The notes: a model not told the origin generated them from the letters alone. A DNA stretch of 64,000 nucleotides from Mucilaginibacter sp. Bleaf8 (GCF_018390515.1 NZ_JAHBBK010000002.1:911743-975742); one strand, 5' to 3'; positions 8,408 to 16,390 are shown, counted from the stretch's first letter. Translations and numbers: made by a program.

Positions 8408-8804
8408 ACCCTACAATCCGGCCATTCAGGTTCAGGCCATGCGTGCCAGGTATCCCCAGTTTACCGCAAAGAAAAATAAAGAGGGCGACATTGTATTCAC
8501 CGGTCAGTTACAGGTCAAACCTGAACTGCCGGTGTATACCGTACAAGTGGTTTACCGCGGCGATAACCGGCCGCGAATATTTATCCTTGACCCTTTACCG
8601 GTCGAAGGCGCACCGCATATTTTTCCAGGTAGCGGCTCGTTATGTTTATACCACAGCGACAATTTTAAATGGACCGAAAGTAAACTTATTGCCCATGATA
8701 TCATGGGCTGGACGGCCGGCTGGATCTATTTTTATGAATACTGGCTGCAAAACGGCCACGTCTGGATCGGCCCGGAAGTACCCCACGGTCCAATGCTGCA
8801 ATAA
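8385..8804 (+). CDS. CBASS short type II E2-like conjugation protein (139 aa)
   Basis: Start placed at ATG 8385, 23 bases inside the CD-NTase gene, because the protein then has the usual length and begins MAAYQKI. It carries the prokaryotic E2 signature: PHIFPGSGSLCLYH with catalytic Cys87 preceded by His78, followed by IMGWTAGWIYFYEYW and the terminal GPEVPHG. In short type II CBASS this E2-like enzyme acts without the E1 and JAB partners of full type II, and is thought to act on the CD-NTase to control or prime it. No E1-like or JAB gene is present nearby. The function in this strain is inferred from family and context. Confidence 0.88.
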   Translation: MAAYQKIKPYNPAIQVQAMRARYPQFTAKKNKEGDIVFTGQLQVKPELPVYTVQVVYRGDNRPRIFILDPLPVEGAPHIFPGSGSLCLYHSDNFKWTESKLIAHDIMGWTAGWIYFYEYWLQNGHVWIGPEVPHGPMLQ

Positions 8805-8826
8805 TTACTTAACTTTAAGCCTCGCA

Positions 8827-9747
8827 ATGAAAAATGATATTCTAACCCGGCAAAACAAACCAGACGCCTTACAACGCCTGGCCGCGCAGCGCGAACTATA
8901 CAGCGCAGCTAAAGGCATTTTTGCCTGGCAGGCATTACTGACAGTTATATTGCCGGTCGTTTTAGCCTGTTTTGCTATTGCCTTTGAAAGCTGGGCACCT
9001 TATATCGCCTGGTACGGTTTTATTATTTTTGCCATAGACTTGCTGGCGATCGATCCACAAATCAAAAAACTAAAGACAAAAGCCGCTAAAATCCAGGAAA
9101 TGTTTGATTGCGGCGTACTGCAATTAAGTTACTCTGAATTAAAAACTGTAAGTGAGATCACTGTGGAAACCGTGCTTCGGTACTACAAAGCACATGAAAA
9201 AATTGCCACTAATATTGAAAAAATAAAAGACTGGTATCCCTCGGCCATAAGCGAAGTCGGCCTGCCTATCGCCCGCATCATCTGCCAGCGTTCCAGCTGC
9301 TGGTGGGATAAAAAGCTCCGCGAGGAATACTGCCAGCGCATAAAATATATCATCATGGGCATCTTTGTGCTCATTTTATCAGGCTGCTTCTTTGCCAAAA
9401 CTGAAACTGTTCACCTCATATTAATTCTTAGCGCCTTAGTACCCTTTTTCCAGTTCGCCATTAAACAGTACAACGATAACATTGACATGAACTGCCGCCT
9501 GCAGCAGCTATCTAATTATATCGAACAGGTCTGGCGCGACATCCTTAACGGCACCGTGGCCGACCCTGAACTTAAAAGCGAATCCCGTCGTATCCAGGAC
9601 GGCATCTACGATAACCGCACATTATCACCACTGATTTTTGATTTCTTTTACAAAAAATCCCGCACCGACAACGAACTCACGATGAACGAAGCTGCACAAA
9701 AATTAGTTGACGAATACAACGAAGCGATTGCTAACAGAAATCAATAA
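8827..9747 (+). CDS. S-4TM family CBASS membrane effector (306 aa)
   Basis: Predicted pore-forming effector of the SMODS-associated 4TM (S-4TM) type. Four hydrophobic segments are visible as two pairs: about residues 33-53 and 57-75, then 173-190 and 195-212, separated by a roughly 100-residue cytosolic helical region, with a soluble C-terminal tail of about 95 residues. The family is thought to respond to the cyclic nucleotide made by the CD-NTase and disrupt the inner membrane, killing the infected cell. Start at ATG 8827, 22 bases after the E2 gene, fits operon spacing. The 3' end overlaps the convergent NTase gene by seven bases. Confidence 0.87.
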   Translation: MKNDILTRQNKPDALQRLAAQRELYSAAKGIFAWQALLTVILPVVLACFAIAFESWAPYIAWYGFIIFAIDLLAIDPQIKKLKTKAAKIQEMFDCGVLQLSYSELKTVSEITVETVLRYYKAHEKIATNIEKIKDWYPSAISEVGLPIARIICQRSSCWWDKKLREEYCQRIKYIIMGIFVLILSGCFFAKTETVHLILILSALVPFFQFAIKQYNDNIDMNCRLQQLSNYIEQVWRDILNGTVADPELKSESRRIQDGIYDNRTLSPLIFDFFYKKSRTDNELTMNEAAQKLVDEYNEAIANRNQ

Positions 9748-10616
9748 GCAGGAAAATCACCATTAAAGAACTTTTGCCAATAAGCAATAGCAACATCCGG
9801 CCTGGACGTCCTATATTGGCAAGCATGAATGGCGCGGCTAAAACCGGTCGTTAATTTTGAATAAGCGCTTTGCCACTTCGGATCTGTTTTACATGGCCAC
9901 ACATATCCTGAAAATCCCATTGGATCCTGTAACCTCGGCAGTTCTTGCTCACAAAGCAATTTAAATATGTTGCGTATATCAATATCATAAACAATCGCCG
10001 ATCTTTTCTCCGCATACTTTGTCACCCTCAACTCCAAATAAAAAGAAGTAATCGGTACATTGTTATAAAACTTCCAGGCTTTAACTAACCTGATTAGTGG
10101 CTTTAATTTACCCCCTAAGCGCTTATTCTGCTTTTCTACATAAGCATTGTGGGCAGACGGGCAAGACACCATCCAGCCACCCTCATAATCCGGTATAAAA
10201 TAACTTCTCCTCTTTACATCCCGCGTAGACACTAATCGATCATAACAAGCCGGTGTAATTTCCAAAATTTCAGATGCATGCCTTCCAAAAGAAATCCTCA
10301 CCCCCGATGTCCGGACTTCAATCACCGTTTGTGTAAAAGTGCGCTGCAGCGTCTCCTTCATATAACGCAAAGTAGTCGCTGAATTATCATAAAAAGCTTC
10401 TTCAGGGCAAATAGCAAAATAATCCGTATCACTAAAATGTCTTACACCCGTACCATTACCAAACGAACCTGTTTCAAAAAGCTTTGTTCGTGCCCAATTA
10501 TTCTCCAGACACTTCGTAACTGAACCACGATGCGAAATTCCCTTTAAATGCTCACCGCTTGTCGGATGCAAGGTCGAAAGAAACAGCTGAAACGCCTGGG
10601 CTACGGTTTTAGGCAT
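9741..10616 (-). CDS. second CD-NTase-like nucleotidyltransferase (291 aa)
   Basis: A Pol-beta-fold nucleotidyltransferase of the SMODS/CD-NTase type, distinct from the CBASS enzyme. It has G50-S51 in ETGSFGNGTGVRHFSDTDYFA with the metal pair D63-T-D65. The third acidic position is E119 in EILEITPACYD, where Asp is usual. The C-terminal half has helices with a KLKPLIRLVKAWK pattern typical of the helical domain in these enzymes. It follows the CHC2-GIY-YIG gene by 43 bases on the same strand, so the two probably form an operon, and runs tail-to-tail into the S-4TM gene. Its product and partner are unknown; it may be a separate signalling nuclease system or a modifier of the CBASS. Confidence 0.8.
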   Translation of the reverse strand: MPKTVAQAFQLFLSTLHPTSGEHLKGISHRGSVTKCLENNWARTKLFETGSFGNGTGVRHFSDTDYFAICPEEAFYDNSATTLRYMKETLQRTFTQTVIEVRTSGVRISFGRHASEILEITPACYDRLVSTRDVKRRSYFIPDYEGGWMVSCPSAHNAYVEKQNKRLGGKLKPLIRLVKAWKFYNNVPITSFYLELRVTKYAEKRSAIVYDIDIRNIFKLLCEQELPRLQDPMGFSGYVWPCKTDPKWQSAYSKLTTGFSRAIHACQYRTSRPDVAIAYWQKFFNGDFPAY

Positions 10617-10659
10617 CGTGATTGTTTAGTCATGCAATTTAATGTCTTTTTATTAAAAG

Positions 10660-11199
10660 TTAACTATCCATATCCGCACCCACATACCACCCGCCGCGGA
10701 CTTTTTCGCGGCCGAACCATTCAAAGTATTGTTCGGTGACCTGGTCTTCTTCGGCCATGGTGACGTCGTAGTACACATCCACCAGTTTTACAGGCGGGTG
10801 TAGTTTGGTCCAATACGCGCCTTTGCCGTTAAAATGCAGGTTGAGGCGGTTGGGCAGGTCGAGGGTGTATCCGATGTAATAGCAATCATCTGCCAGTTCT
10901 AAGACATACACAATGCCTTTTTCGACGTGGCGCAGCCGACCGGCGAGTTTTTGATAGGCTTCGAAATAGGTCCAGCTTTCCAGTTTCATGGTCAGGCTGA
11001 ACGTATCGCCGCATTCTCCGCAGACGCTGCATTTATAGGTGCCTTTTTCGGGATTTAATGTCATTGTAGGTTTCGGGCCTTTGTGAAAAGGGCATCTGCA
11101 TAGACTATCTTTCATTACTAAATGTTTGCGGGCGATATCCTTACCTCGCACTTTCATTTTACAATCTGGTACCCAGCTGTAAGGTCTATAATTCCTCAT
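10660..11199 (-). CDS. CHC2 zinc finger / GIY-YIG nuclease fusion (179 aa)
   Basis: Two domains in one short protein. The N-terminal half has a DnaG-like CHC2 zinc ribbon: C36-P-F-H39, then C57-S-V-C60 (with C34 and C63 nearby), followed by DTFSLTMKLESWTYFEAYQKLA, the helix pattern that follows CHC2 fingers in primases. The C-terminal half is GIY-YIG: GIVYVL (95-100), YYIG (108-111, catalytic Tyr), R118 and a probable catalytic Glu near residue 156. The zinc finger would bind DNA and the GIY-YIG domain would nick or cut it. No topoisomerase/primase core is present. It is followed by the second NTase. The pairing suggests a nucleotide-regulated nuclease, though no obvious ligand-sensing domain is visible. 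Confidence 0.82.
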   Translation of the reverse strand: MRNYRPYSWVPDCKMKVRGKDIARKHLVMKDSLCRCPFHKGPKPTMTLNPEKGTYKCSVCGECGDTFSLTMKLESWTYFEAYQKLAGRLRHVEKGIVYVLELADDCYYIGYTLDLPNRLNLHFNGKGAYWTKLHPPVKLVDVYYDVTMAEEDQVTEQYFEWFGREKVRGGWYVGADMDS

Positions 11200-11660
11200 T
11201 GAAAGGGCAAAAAGTACTTAATCTCACAGAGCATATTCATCCTTACTTAGGAGGTTATCATGACCTAATCCGTTTCAGGACCGGAATCGATTTGAGGGAT
11301 TTCTTAAAAGATTTCAACATGGACATACCGGTAGACATGAAAGTCGTCGGTAAACCCTCGCAACAACTTACTCGCGCCGAAGAAACGATGAAGGTTTTCA
11401 AAGTGGCCCAAAATTATCAAATAGATTCGGAGACCGCGCGGGAGATTTTCAAAAAAATGACCAACAACTCAAAAAAGTATCTTCGAAGGGCAAAAGTGGA
11501 ATCTACTCATGGAAGTAAACTGTTTGACACTAAAGAGCAGCTTTACCGGCATTTTGTCGGAAATTATATGGACGTCGAAGATTTTCATCGCCGCCCGCTG
11601 GCTAAACTCCAACACGATATCGCTGAGGAAACAGGCTTATTAGATTTTATTAAAAATTAA
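11199..11660 (+). CDS. hypothetical protein divergent to CHC2-GIY-YIG gene (up to 153 aa)
   Basis: Not recognised. It is helical, charged and soluble, ending LAKLQHDIAEETGLLDFIKN. The first available start is TTG at 11199, which would share its first base with the divergent gene's ATG; a later start is likely (an ATG gives ...MDIPVDMKVV... about 40 residues in). The frame is open further upstream across the other gene, so the true N-terminus is uncertain. The divergent position next to the NTase/GIY-YIG pair makes it a candidate regulator or accessory factor, by position only. Confidence 0.55.
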   Translation: MKGQKVLNLTEHIHPYLGGYHDLIRFRTGIDLRDFLKDFNMDIPVDMKVVGKPSQQLTRAEETMKVFKVAQNYQIDSETAREIFKKMTNNSKKYLRRAKVESTHGSKLFDTKEQLYRHFVGNYMDVEDFHRRPLAKLQHDIAEETGLLDFIKN

Positions 11661-11858
11661 AATAGTTATGATTTCGAGATTTGTTTCGAAGATAAGTGAT
11701 CGCTGATATCTAAACTGTCAACGAATTTTTGGTGCTCATTTTATTTGAGTGCGATGTAATGGCTATAACAGTTGCACCTGCCATTATTATCAAGAACGAA
11801 ATAAATAAAACTTGAATTATATACACCCCGTTTCGTTTTGAATTGGAGTGTCATGAAG

Positions 11859-12019
11859 CTATGCATGCACCAGTTTCATTTCCCCTCGCTGTTTAAGAGG
11901 ATCGGTCTCTATTTGCACCGTTTTAGCGAAGTTTTCCGTAATACTTCGACAACATGCTCCTGCACTTCATCAACAATCCGCAATCTTTGGAAATGTATGT
12001 ATCTGTCATTCGGTGCCAT
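11859..12019 (-). pseudogene. small unknown gene (about 53 aa) with one missing base
   Basis: From ATG at 12017-12019 the minus strand reads MAPNDRYIHFQRLRIVDEVQ..., strongly protein-like, but stops soon after a run of four A (complement of 11921-11924). Adding one A there joins it to VQIETDPLKQRGEMKLVHA and a stop at 11859-11861, giving 53 residues. The span is 161 bases, exactly one short of a whole number of codons. Either a homopolymer error or a decayed small gene. Function unknown. Confidence 0.35.
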
Positions 12020-12245
12020 TGTTGATATCGTTTAGTGCCTGACTAATCGTTTGGCGACGTACGGAATGCTTATTCTTAATATTAAACATGATTTGGTTTG
12101 GTCAACACAGGATAACTGAACATTATCTAGCTTTCACCATTGAATTCCATCCTGTATTTCAGCTATAAAACATCCTACCTCGTACATGAGGTGTGATAAA
12201 TTTATTTTTGACTTCTTCACATTTGCTGTTGCTAAATTTTAAGCT

Positions 12246-12575
12246 ATGGCAAATAAAAATGAAAAGGGGCATGACTTTCCTAAAGTAAACCGTGATCAGC
12301 TCATCACAGTTCAAGACTTGCTCGACTTTAAACAGCAGCTTATCATTGACATTAAAAAGCTGCTCAAAGAACAATCCGGCCAGCCGGGCCACCAGTGGCT
12401 GAAAGCTTTTGAGATCAAAAAGATGCTTCGGCTGTCCGAAAGTAAACTGCAATATCTGCGGGATAAGGGACTGATTCCTTTCACAAAATTAGGAGGTATC
12501 ACCTACTACAATTCGGAAGAAATTGAAAAGCTGATGGCTTCCGGTAAGTTGAACGATCAGATGAAGATGGCATGA
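12246..12575 (+). CDS. excisionase-like helix-turn-helix protein (109 aa)
   Basis: DNA-binding protein of the MerR/excisionase-like type common in Bacteroidota mobile elements. The helix-turn-helix is WLKAFEIKKMLRLSES-KLQYLRDKGLIPF (residues about 58-86), followed by the wing TKLGGITYYNSEEIEKLM. The N-terminal 50 residues are charged helix. The stop overlaps the next start (ATGA). Such genes often regulate excision or transfer of integrated elements; no matching intact integrase or mobilisation gene is in this part of the window, so the element may be broken or extend elsewhere. Confidence 0.8.
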   Translation: MANKNEKGHDFPKVNRDQLITVQDLLDFKQQLIIDIKKLLKEQSGQPGHQWLKAFEIKKMLRLSESKLQYLRDKGLIPFTKLGGITYYNSEEIEKLMASGKLNDQMKMA

Positions 12576-12892
12576 AACGCAAGGCTAAACGCACGGTTCC
12601 CAAGCTGCCAAGAGATGTCAGGAAAAGCGGTAGAAATCCTGCATCTGTCCATGACGGCTTGGGAACTACCATGCCGCCTAATAAGGAGGTTTTGGCGATC
12701 TATTTTGATCAAAAAGGCGAAGGCGAATCGGCTGAGAGGTTCTTCAATGAGCAGAATGCCCGCGGGTGGAAGACCCCAACCGGCGGCAAAATTTACAACT
12801 GGAAAGTATGTGCAGCTGAATGGATCTATAATCATCGACAAGAACTGAAACGTAGGTTGAGGCAGTCCCCATTTTACAGCGAGTCGTTTTAA
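12572..12892 (+). CDS. hypothetical protein with replication/phage-associated C-terminal motif (106 aa)
   Basis: The N-terminus is very basic (MKRKAKRTVPKLPRDVRK). The C-terminal part (SAERFFNEQNARGWKTPTGGKIYNWKVCAAEWIYNH) follows the pattern F.....GWK..G..I.NWK....W seen at the ends of many phage and plasmid replication-associated proteins. Overlaps the excisionase-like gene by four bases, forming a two-gene unit. A role with the HTH protein in an integrated element is likely; precise function unknown. Confidence 0.65.
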   Translation: MKRKAKRTVPKLPRDVRKSGRNPASVHDGLGTTMPPNKEVLAIYFDQKGEGESAERFFNEQNARGWKTPTGGKIYNWKVCAAEWIYNHRQELKRRLRQSPFYSESF

Positions 12893-12899
12893 GTCATTG

Positions 12900-13295
12900 A
12901 TGTTAAACAGATCCGAATCGAGGACTTTGCAAAAGGACGAGATTGCATTTTTGAGCAATCAGCAAGATAAACCGTTGTCCGACAACGGAATCTTGCCCTT
13001 CCTTCTGAGGTCAGCCCGGGGGGATAAAAAGAAATCCTCCGAAGTCGAATTTTTTTCAGAAATGGCTTTGATAGATGCAAGTCAAATTATAAGGAATAGA
13101 GCCGCTTGCGGTCTGAACCTTGCGACCATTCAGTCATCAACCGGCGCTTCAGGCACGCGCAAGAAAATTGAAAGGGTATTCATGTGGGCCTACGTGGTCA
13201 ATTTGATCAAGGTAAAGTTACGTGACTTGTCCTTCTATAGCATGTTAGAATGGGGCCAAAATTGTAATCTATGCGATTACTTTTTTTGGTTGTAG
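12900..13295 (+). CDS. doubtful ORF (131 aa)
   Basis: Open for 131 codons from ATG 12900, eight bases after the previous gene. The first 85 residues have fairly normal composition, but the end (WGQNCNLCDYFFWL) looks non-coding. No family recognised. It may be a real small accessory protein with a shifted end or a chance frame. Confidence 0.25.
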   Translation: MLNRSESRTLQKDEIAFLSNQQDKPLSDNGILPFLLRSARGDKKKSSEVEFFSEMALIDASQIIRNRAACGLNLATIQSSTGASGTRKKIERVFMWAYVVNLIKVKLRDLSFYSMLEWGQNCNLCDYFFWL

Positions 13296-13449
13296 AGTTA
13301 GGAGATTGAGTTGACGTTTCAGGCTACCATTTTAAAATCTACCTCAAGTAAGGGAGGATTATTAATTTGTACAGCTATCAGTTTATGATCTCAAAGTCAA
13401 GACTACATTAGCGAACTAATAACTAGGTGACGATCTCTTAATAAGAATT

Positions 13450-13878
13450 TTATTCCCTTTTTCTCTTCAGTATTGCAACTTTTTCTCGCTCGCTGGAGAG
13501 AAGTTGCTCATACAGTTTCTTGTTTTCTTCAAAGAGCTCCAATACCTTGTCAATCGGATTGAAATTAAGCGAACAATTATTGTTTATTGCGGACGCGTTG
13601 TCCTTGAAGTCAGTAAAAGTATTGGCGATGATGTTTACTGCTTTGTCCTCATCCAAATTCTTGATCGCTTCAACAGGTACCTTTAGTATAGCCGCCACTT
13701 GAGCTAGAATATCTTCTTCAATGGTCTCTTTTCCTTCCAGCAAAGACACCCGCTTCTGGCTCCAGTCGCCACCTAAAGCGACAGCCAGCGCTTCTTGCTT
13801 TAACCCCAGCATTTCGCGAAAGCGTTTGACGTTACGGCCCTGATGTATGTTTTTTGGTGTATCGGTAGCGGTGCTCAT
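13450..13878 (-). CDS. XRE-family helix-turn-helix regulator (142 aa)
   Basis: Residues 15-75 are a classic Cro/C1 HTH: NVKRFREMLGLKQEALAVAL... WSQKRVSLLEGKETIEEDILAQVAAIL. After a 40-residue linker, the C-terminus (IDKVLELFEENKKLYEQLLSSEREKVAILKRK) is a coiled-coil, probably a dimerisation segment. This architecture is frequent in Sphingobacteriaceae genomes. It is divergent from the HEPN-domain gene at 14040, so may control it, itself, or both (inference). Confidence 0.85.
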   Translation of the reverse strand: MSTATDTPKNIHQGRNVKRFREMLGLKQEALAVALGGDWSQKRVSLLEGKETIEEDILAQVAAILKVPVEAIKNLDEDKAVNIIANTFTDFKDNASAINNNCSLNFNPIDKVLELFEENKKLYEQLLSSEREKVAILKRKRE

Positions 13879-14039
13879 GACAAAATGGTTGATTAAGCAA
13901 ATGTATAAAATTTTAAGTTTGAGGGTATCTAATTTTACAGGCTGTTACAGGCATAATTTATCCTCCTTTAGTTCTTGCTTAGAAACTACAGGAATAGGTT
14001 AGAAGCTGGCTTGTTCCGTCCTTTGTCTTGTTGGCAACC

Positions 14040-15557
14040 ATGCGGCACGACACCATGAGTATATATGCAGGCAATATCACACCGTGGGACCACTATCCCA
14101 AACATTTGCGCTTTAATGAGATTATGGATCCATTACTTGTCATCAGGGTTTTCTTTGGTTCTGGATGGCCGAATGATCATAGGCAGGATTTGAAAGAATG
14201 GCGGCACTATGTCATGAACGCTAAATGTTACAAGCACCGTCAAGGTCCTAGTAATTTACTATTCATCTATGAACAGCATGTGCGGCTCACAGAAGCGGCC
14301 TATCTCTTATTGCTTCATCATCAAGATAAGTGGCCGCCATTAGAGAAGGCAGGAGAGGAGCAGATTGTATTGGAAAAGAAAGATTGGGTCTATTTCCCAG
14401 AGAATTTGACCGCAAAGGAACTGGCCAACCCTTATAGCGCAATTAAAAAATGCTTCAAGAAGATTAGTCCGCAGGTATACCGTGACCACTTAAAATATTG
14501 GCTGGAGGCAGCACTGGATAAGCATGCCGCTGACGAAACGATCCGGGCAGCTGAAATTATCAATGTTTATCATAATATCCGTAAGCTATATTCCGCCACA
14601 TGGCTCATCCATCAGCGGGAAACGGATCGCACCTTTACCCATCAATCGTGGGGCGGTGGTGGAAAGACCGAGCAATTGACGCCTAACATTGATGATGAGC
14701 TGCTGGCGTCCTTGAAAGTTAACATGCCGCAATTAAAAGGTGGGCACAAGATGGCAATGCAGAAAATAAGGAGTCTAATTGTTAAGCGTTTACCCGGCGT
14801 GAGCCTGATCTACCTGGTCGGAAAAAGCGAAAAGCCTTCCATATATTTCTTGTTCGTCATTATGGATGATAGCGTAAAACTGCCTGAGCATGAAATAGCT
14901 AATAAGATCGAGGATCACTGCAGGTTTTTGGGAAGGATATTCGCTTTCGTCCAAAAATTGGGTGCTGCCACTGAGGCTATAAAGCAAGGCGATCGCTTCT
15001 TGCATATTATTCTTTCGAATAGTTTGACCGTGTTCAGCGCGCCGGAAACCGCTTTGTTAAGCACACAGGCTGTTGATGACCAGGTGTGGGCAGCGGAAGC
15101 GGAGAAAGATTGGAACAGGTGGGGGGCACAAGGCAAAGCGTTTATGAAAGGCGCAATCCAATATTTAGGTGAGCATCATTATGCCTTGGCGCTTTTCTCA
15201 TTGCATCAGGCTGCTGAGAGCAGCCTAATCGGTATCATTCATGCCATCTTGGGCTACCGAACATCTGGTCATAACCTTCCTAGAATGATCAAACTTACTT
15301 TATTGTTTACGGACGAGATCAAACGCGCACTGGAACTCAACACTACGGAAGGTGTGCAGTTATTCAATCTTTTACAGAGGGGCTATTCTGAAGCCCGCTA
15401 CCAACCTGAATTCAATCTCGATGAAGAGTCGGTGAAGTTATTGAAAGATAAGGTTCAACAGCTGATCAACAAGATCGAACAAGTGTATCACCAGTTCATC
15501 AAAAATAAAATTGTTCCCGAGGTACCGCCAGCAGGCAGCGACAGCAGGCGGCGGTGA
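14040..15557 (+). CDS. HEPN-domain protein with duplicated N-terminal motif (505 aa)
   Basis: The C-terminal segment (FMKGAIQYLGEHHYALALFSLHQAAESSLIGI... HNLPRMIKL, about residues 365-430) is a HEPN domain of the nucleotidyltransferase-partner type. The N-terminal half has two related units, DPLLVIRVFF...RQDLKEWRHYVM and NPYSAIKKCF...YRDHLKYWLEAAL, an internal repeat. The centre (SLIVKRLPGVSLIYLVGKS) resembles a degenerate nucleotidyltransferase-like fold without clear acids. No R-x4-6-H RNase motif stands out in the HEPN part, so it may bind rather than cut RNA. Starts possible at 14028 (TTG), 14040 or 14055; 14040 is used here. Stands alone between the XRE gene and the HigBA pair; function unknown. 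Confidence 0.75.
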   Translation: MRHDTMSIYAGNITPWDHYPKHLRFNEIMDPLLVIRVFFGSGWPNDHRQDLKEWRHYVMNAKCYKHRQGPSNLLFIYEQHVRLTEAAYLLLLHHQDKWPPLEKAGEEQIVLEKKDWVYFPENLTAKELANPYSAIKKCFKKISPQVYRDHLKYWLEAALDKHAADETIRAAEIINVYHNIRKLYSATWLIHQRETDRTFTHQSWGGGGKTEQLTPNIDDELLASLKVNMPQLKGGHKMAMQKIRSLIVKRLPGVSLIYLVGKSEKPSIYFLFVIMDDSVKLPEHEIANKIEDHCRFLGRIFAFVQKLGAATEAIKQGDRFLHIILSNSLTVFSAPETALLSTQAVDDQVWAAEAEKDWNRWGAQGKAFMKGAIQYLGEHHYALALFSLHQAAESSLIGIIHAILGYRTSGHNLPRMIKLTLLFTDEIKRALELNTTEGVQLFNLLQRGYSEARYQPEFNLDEESVKLLKDKVQQLINKIEQVYHQFIKNKIVPEVPPAGSDSRRR

Positions 15558-15605
15558 ATTTCCACGCCGCCTTGCTGGCTGCTATTAAGTGATTGCATTC
15601 GATGA

Positions 15606-15971
15606 TCAAGCATGCTCTAATAAAAAGTTGGCGTCAATATTCAGTTGAGTGTGAACTGCTTTTAAAAAAGGAACGTCAGGCTTTTGTTTGCCGTTCATGA
15701 TCAGGGAAAGCTTCGCATCGCTGACGTCCAGTTTTTGAGCCAGCTCGCGTTGTTTGAGCTTCATTTCAAACATGCGCATTTCGATCATGCCTACAATAGT
15801 GGTAGGTGCTTCGATCACATACTTTGCTTGCTCGTAGCCTTGTGCAGCTTGCGCCAGCGAACGGATCTCTGTAAGTTCTTCTTTGGAAACCTTATCGCTT
15901 CCCTTGGCCATCAGGCCGTCGATTTTCGCCATTACAGCTTTGTAATCGGCTTCGTTTTTTATCTCTTTCAT
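15606..15971 (-). CDS. higA: HigA-like antitoxin (121 aa)
   Basis: The C-terminal XRE-type HTH is MKLKQRELAQKLDVSDAKLSLIMNGKQKPDVPFLKAVHTQL (about residues 70-112). The N-terminal half (MKEIKNEADYKAVMAKIDGLM...LAQAAQGYE) is the typical antitoxin arm that neutralises HigB. It follows the toxin gene by 75 bases on the same strand, the toxin-first order characteristic of higBA. The complex probably represses its own promoter upstream of 16340. Confidence 0.88.
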   Translation of the reverse strand: MKEIKNEADYKAVMAKIDGLMAKGSDKVSKEELTEIRSLAQAAQGYEQAKYVIEAPTTIVGMIEMRMFEMKLKQRELAQKLDVSDAKLSLIMNGKQKPDVPFLKAVHTQLNIDANFLLEHA

Positions 15972-16046
15972 CAGTCCCTTTGATCAAAAAGATTCGTTGA
16001 ATGTTCTGCCGCCTTTCTCCATAGGCGGTTTATGGTGCCCGTTCTC

Positions 16047-16340
16047 TCAGATCGTCGAGCAATCGATCCGGTCATACTCCTTGTGGGTTCCCACAAACCG
16101 GATGTAAACCGTTCTGATATCGAAAAATATCATTGCCACGATGCGATAATGATTTCCCCGGATATCAAATACAAAGCGGTCATTACCTACGGCATCCACT
16201 GTGTTAAACATGGACTTCACTTCATGGTAATTAGCCCAATCCGCCTGGCTCACCAATCGGTACCAGTTATTCAAAGCGTCTTTAGCATCCGCGTGAATTT
16301 CAAAGAAGTCCCGTAAAGTACCGTAGCTGATGACAACCAT
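16047..16340 (-). CDS. higB: HigB-like type II toxin (97 aa)
   Basis: Matches the HigB mRNA-interferase family over its whole length: MVVISYGTLRDFFEIHADAKDALNNW, then ADWANYHEVKSMF, then RFVFDIRGNHYRIVAMI and the C-terminal RFVGTHKEYDRID. The RelE-like fold cleaves mRNA on the ribosome. Length (97 aa) is normal and no active-site loss is evident. Pairs with the HigA-like antitoxin gene downstream. Confidence 0.9.
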   Translation of the reverse strand: MVVISYGTLRDFFEIHADAKDALNNWYRLVSQADWANYHEVKSMFNTVDAVGNDRFVFDIRGNHYRIVAMIFFDIRTVYIRFVGTHKEYDRIDCSTI

Positions 16341-16390
16341 AGACCTTTTCTTGTTTCACAAATCTAAAAAAAATTTAGAAATTCTAAAAA

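Noticed and set aside
9741..10616. MNT-type antitoxin nucleotidyltransferase
   Set aside because: Too long (291 aa) and carries the CD-NTase-like GS...SDTD plus helical C-terminal domain; no HEPN partner is adjacent.
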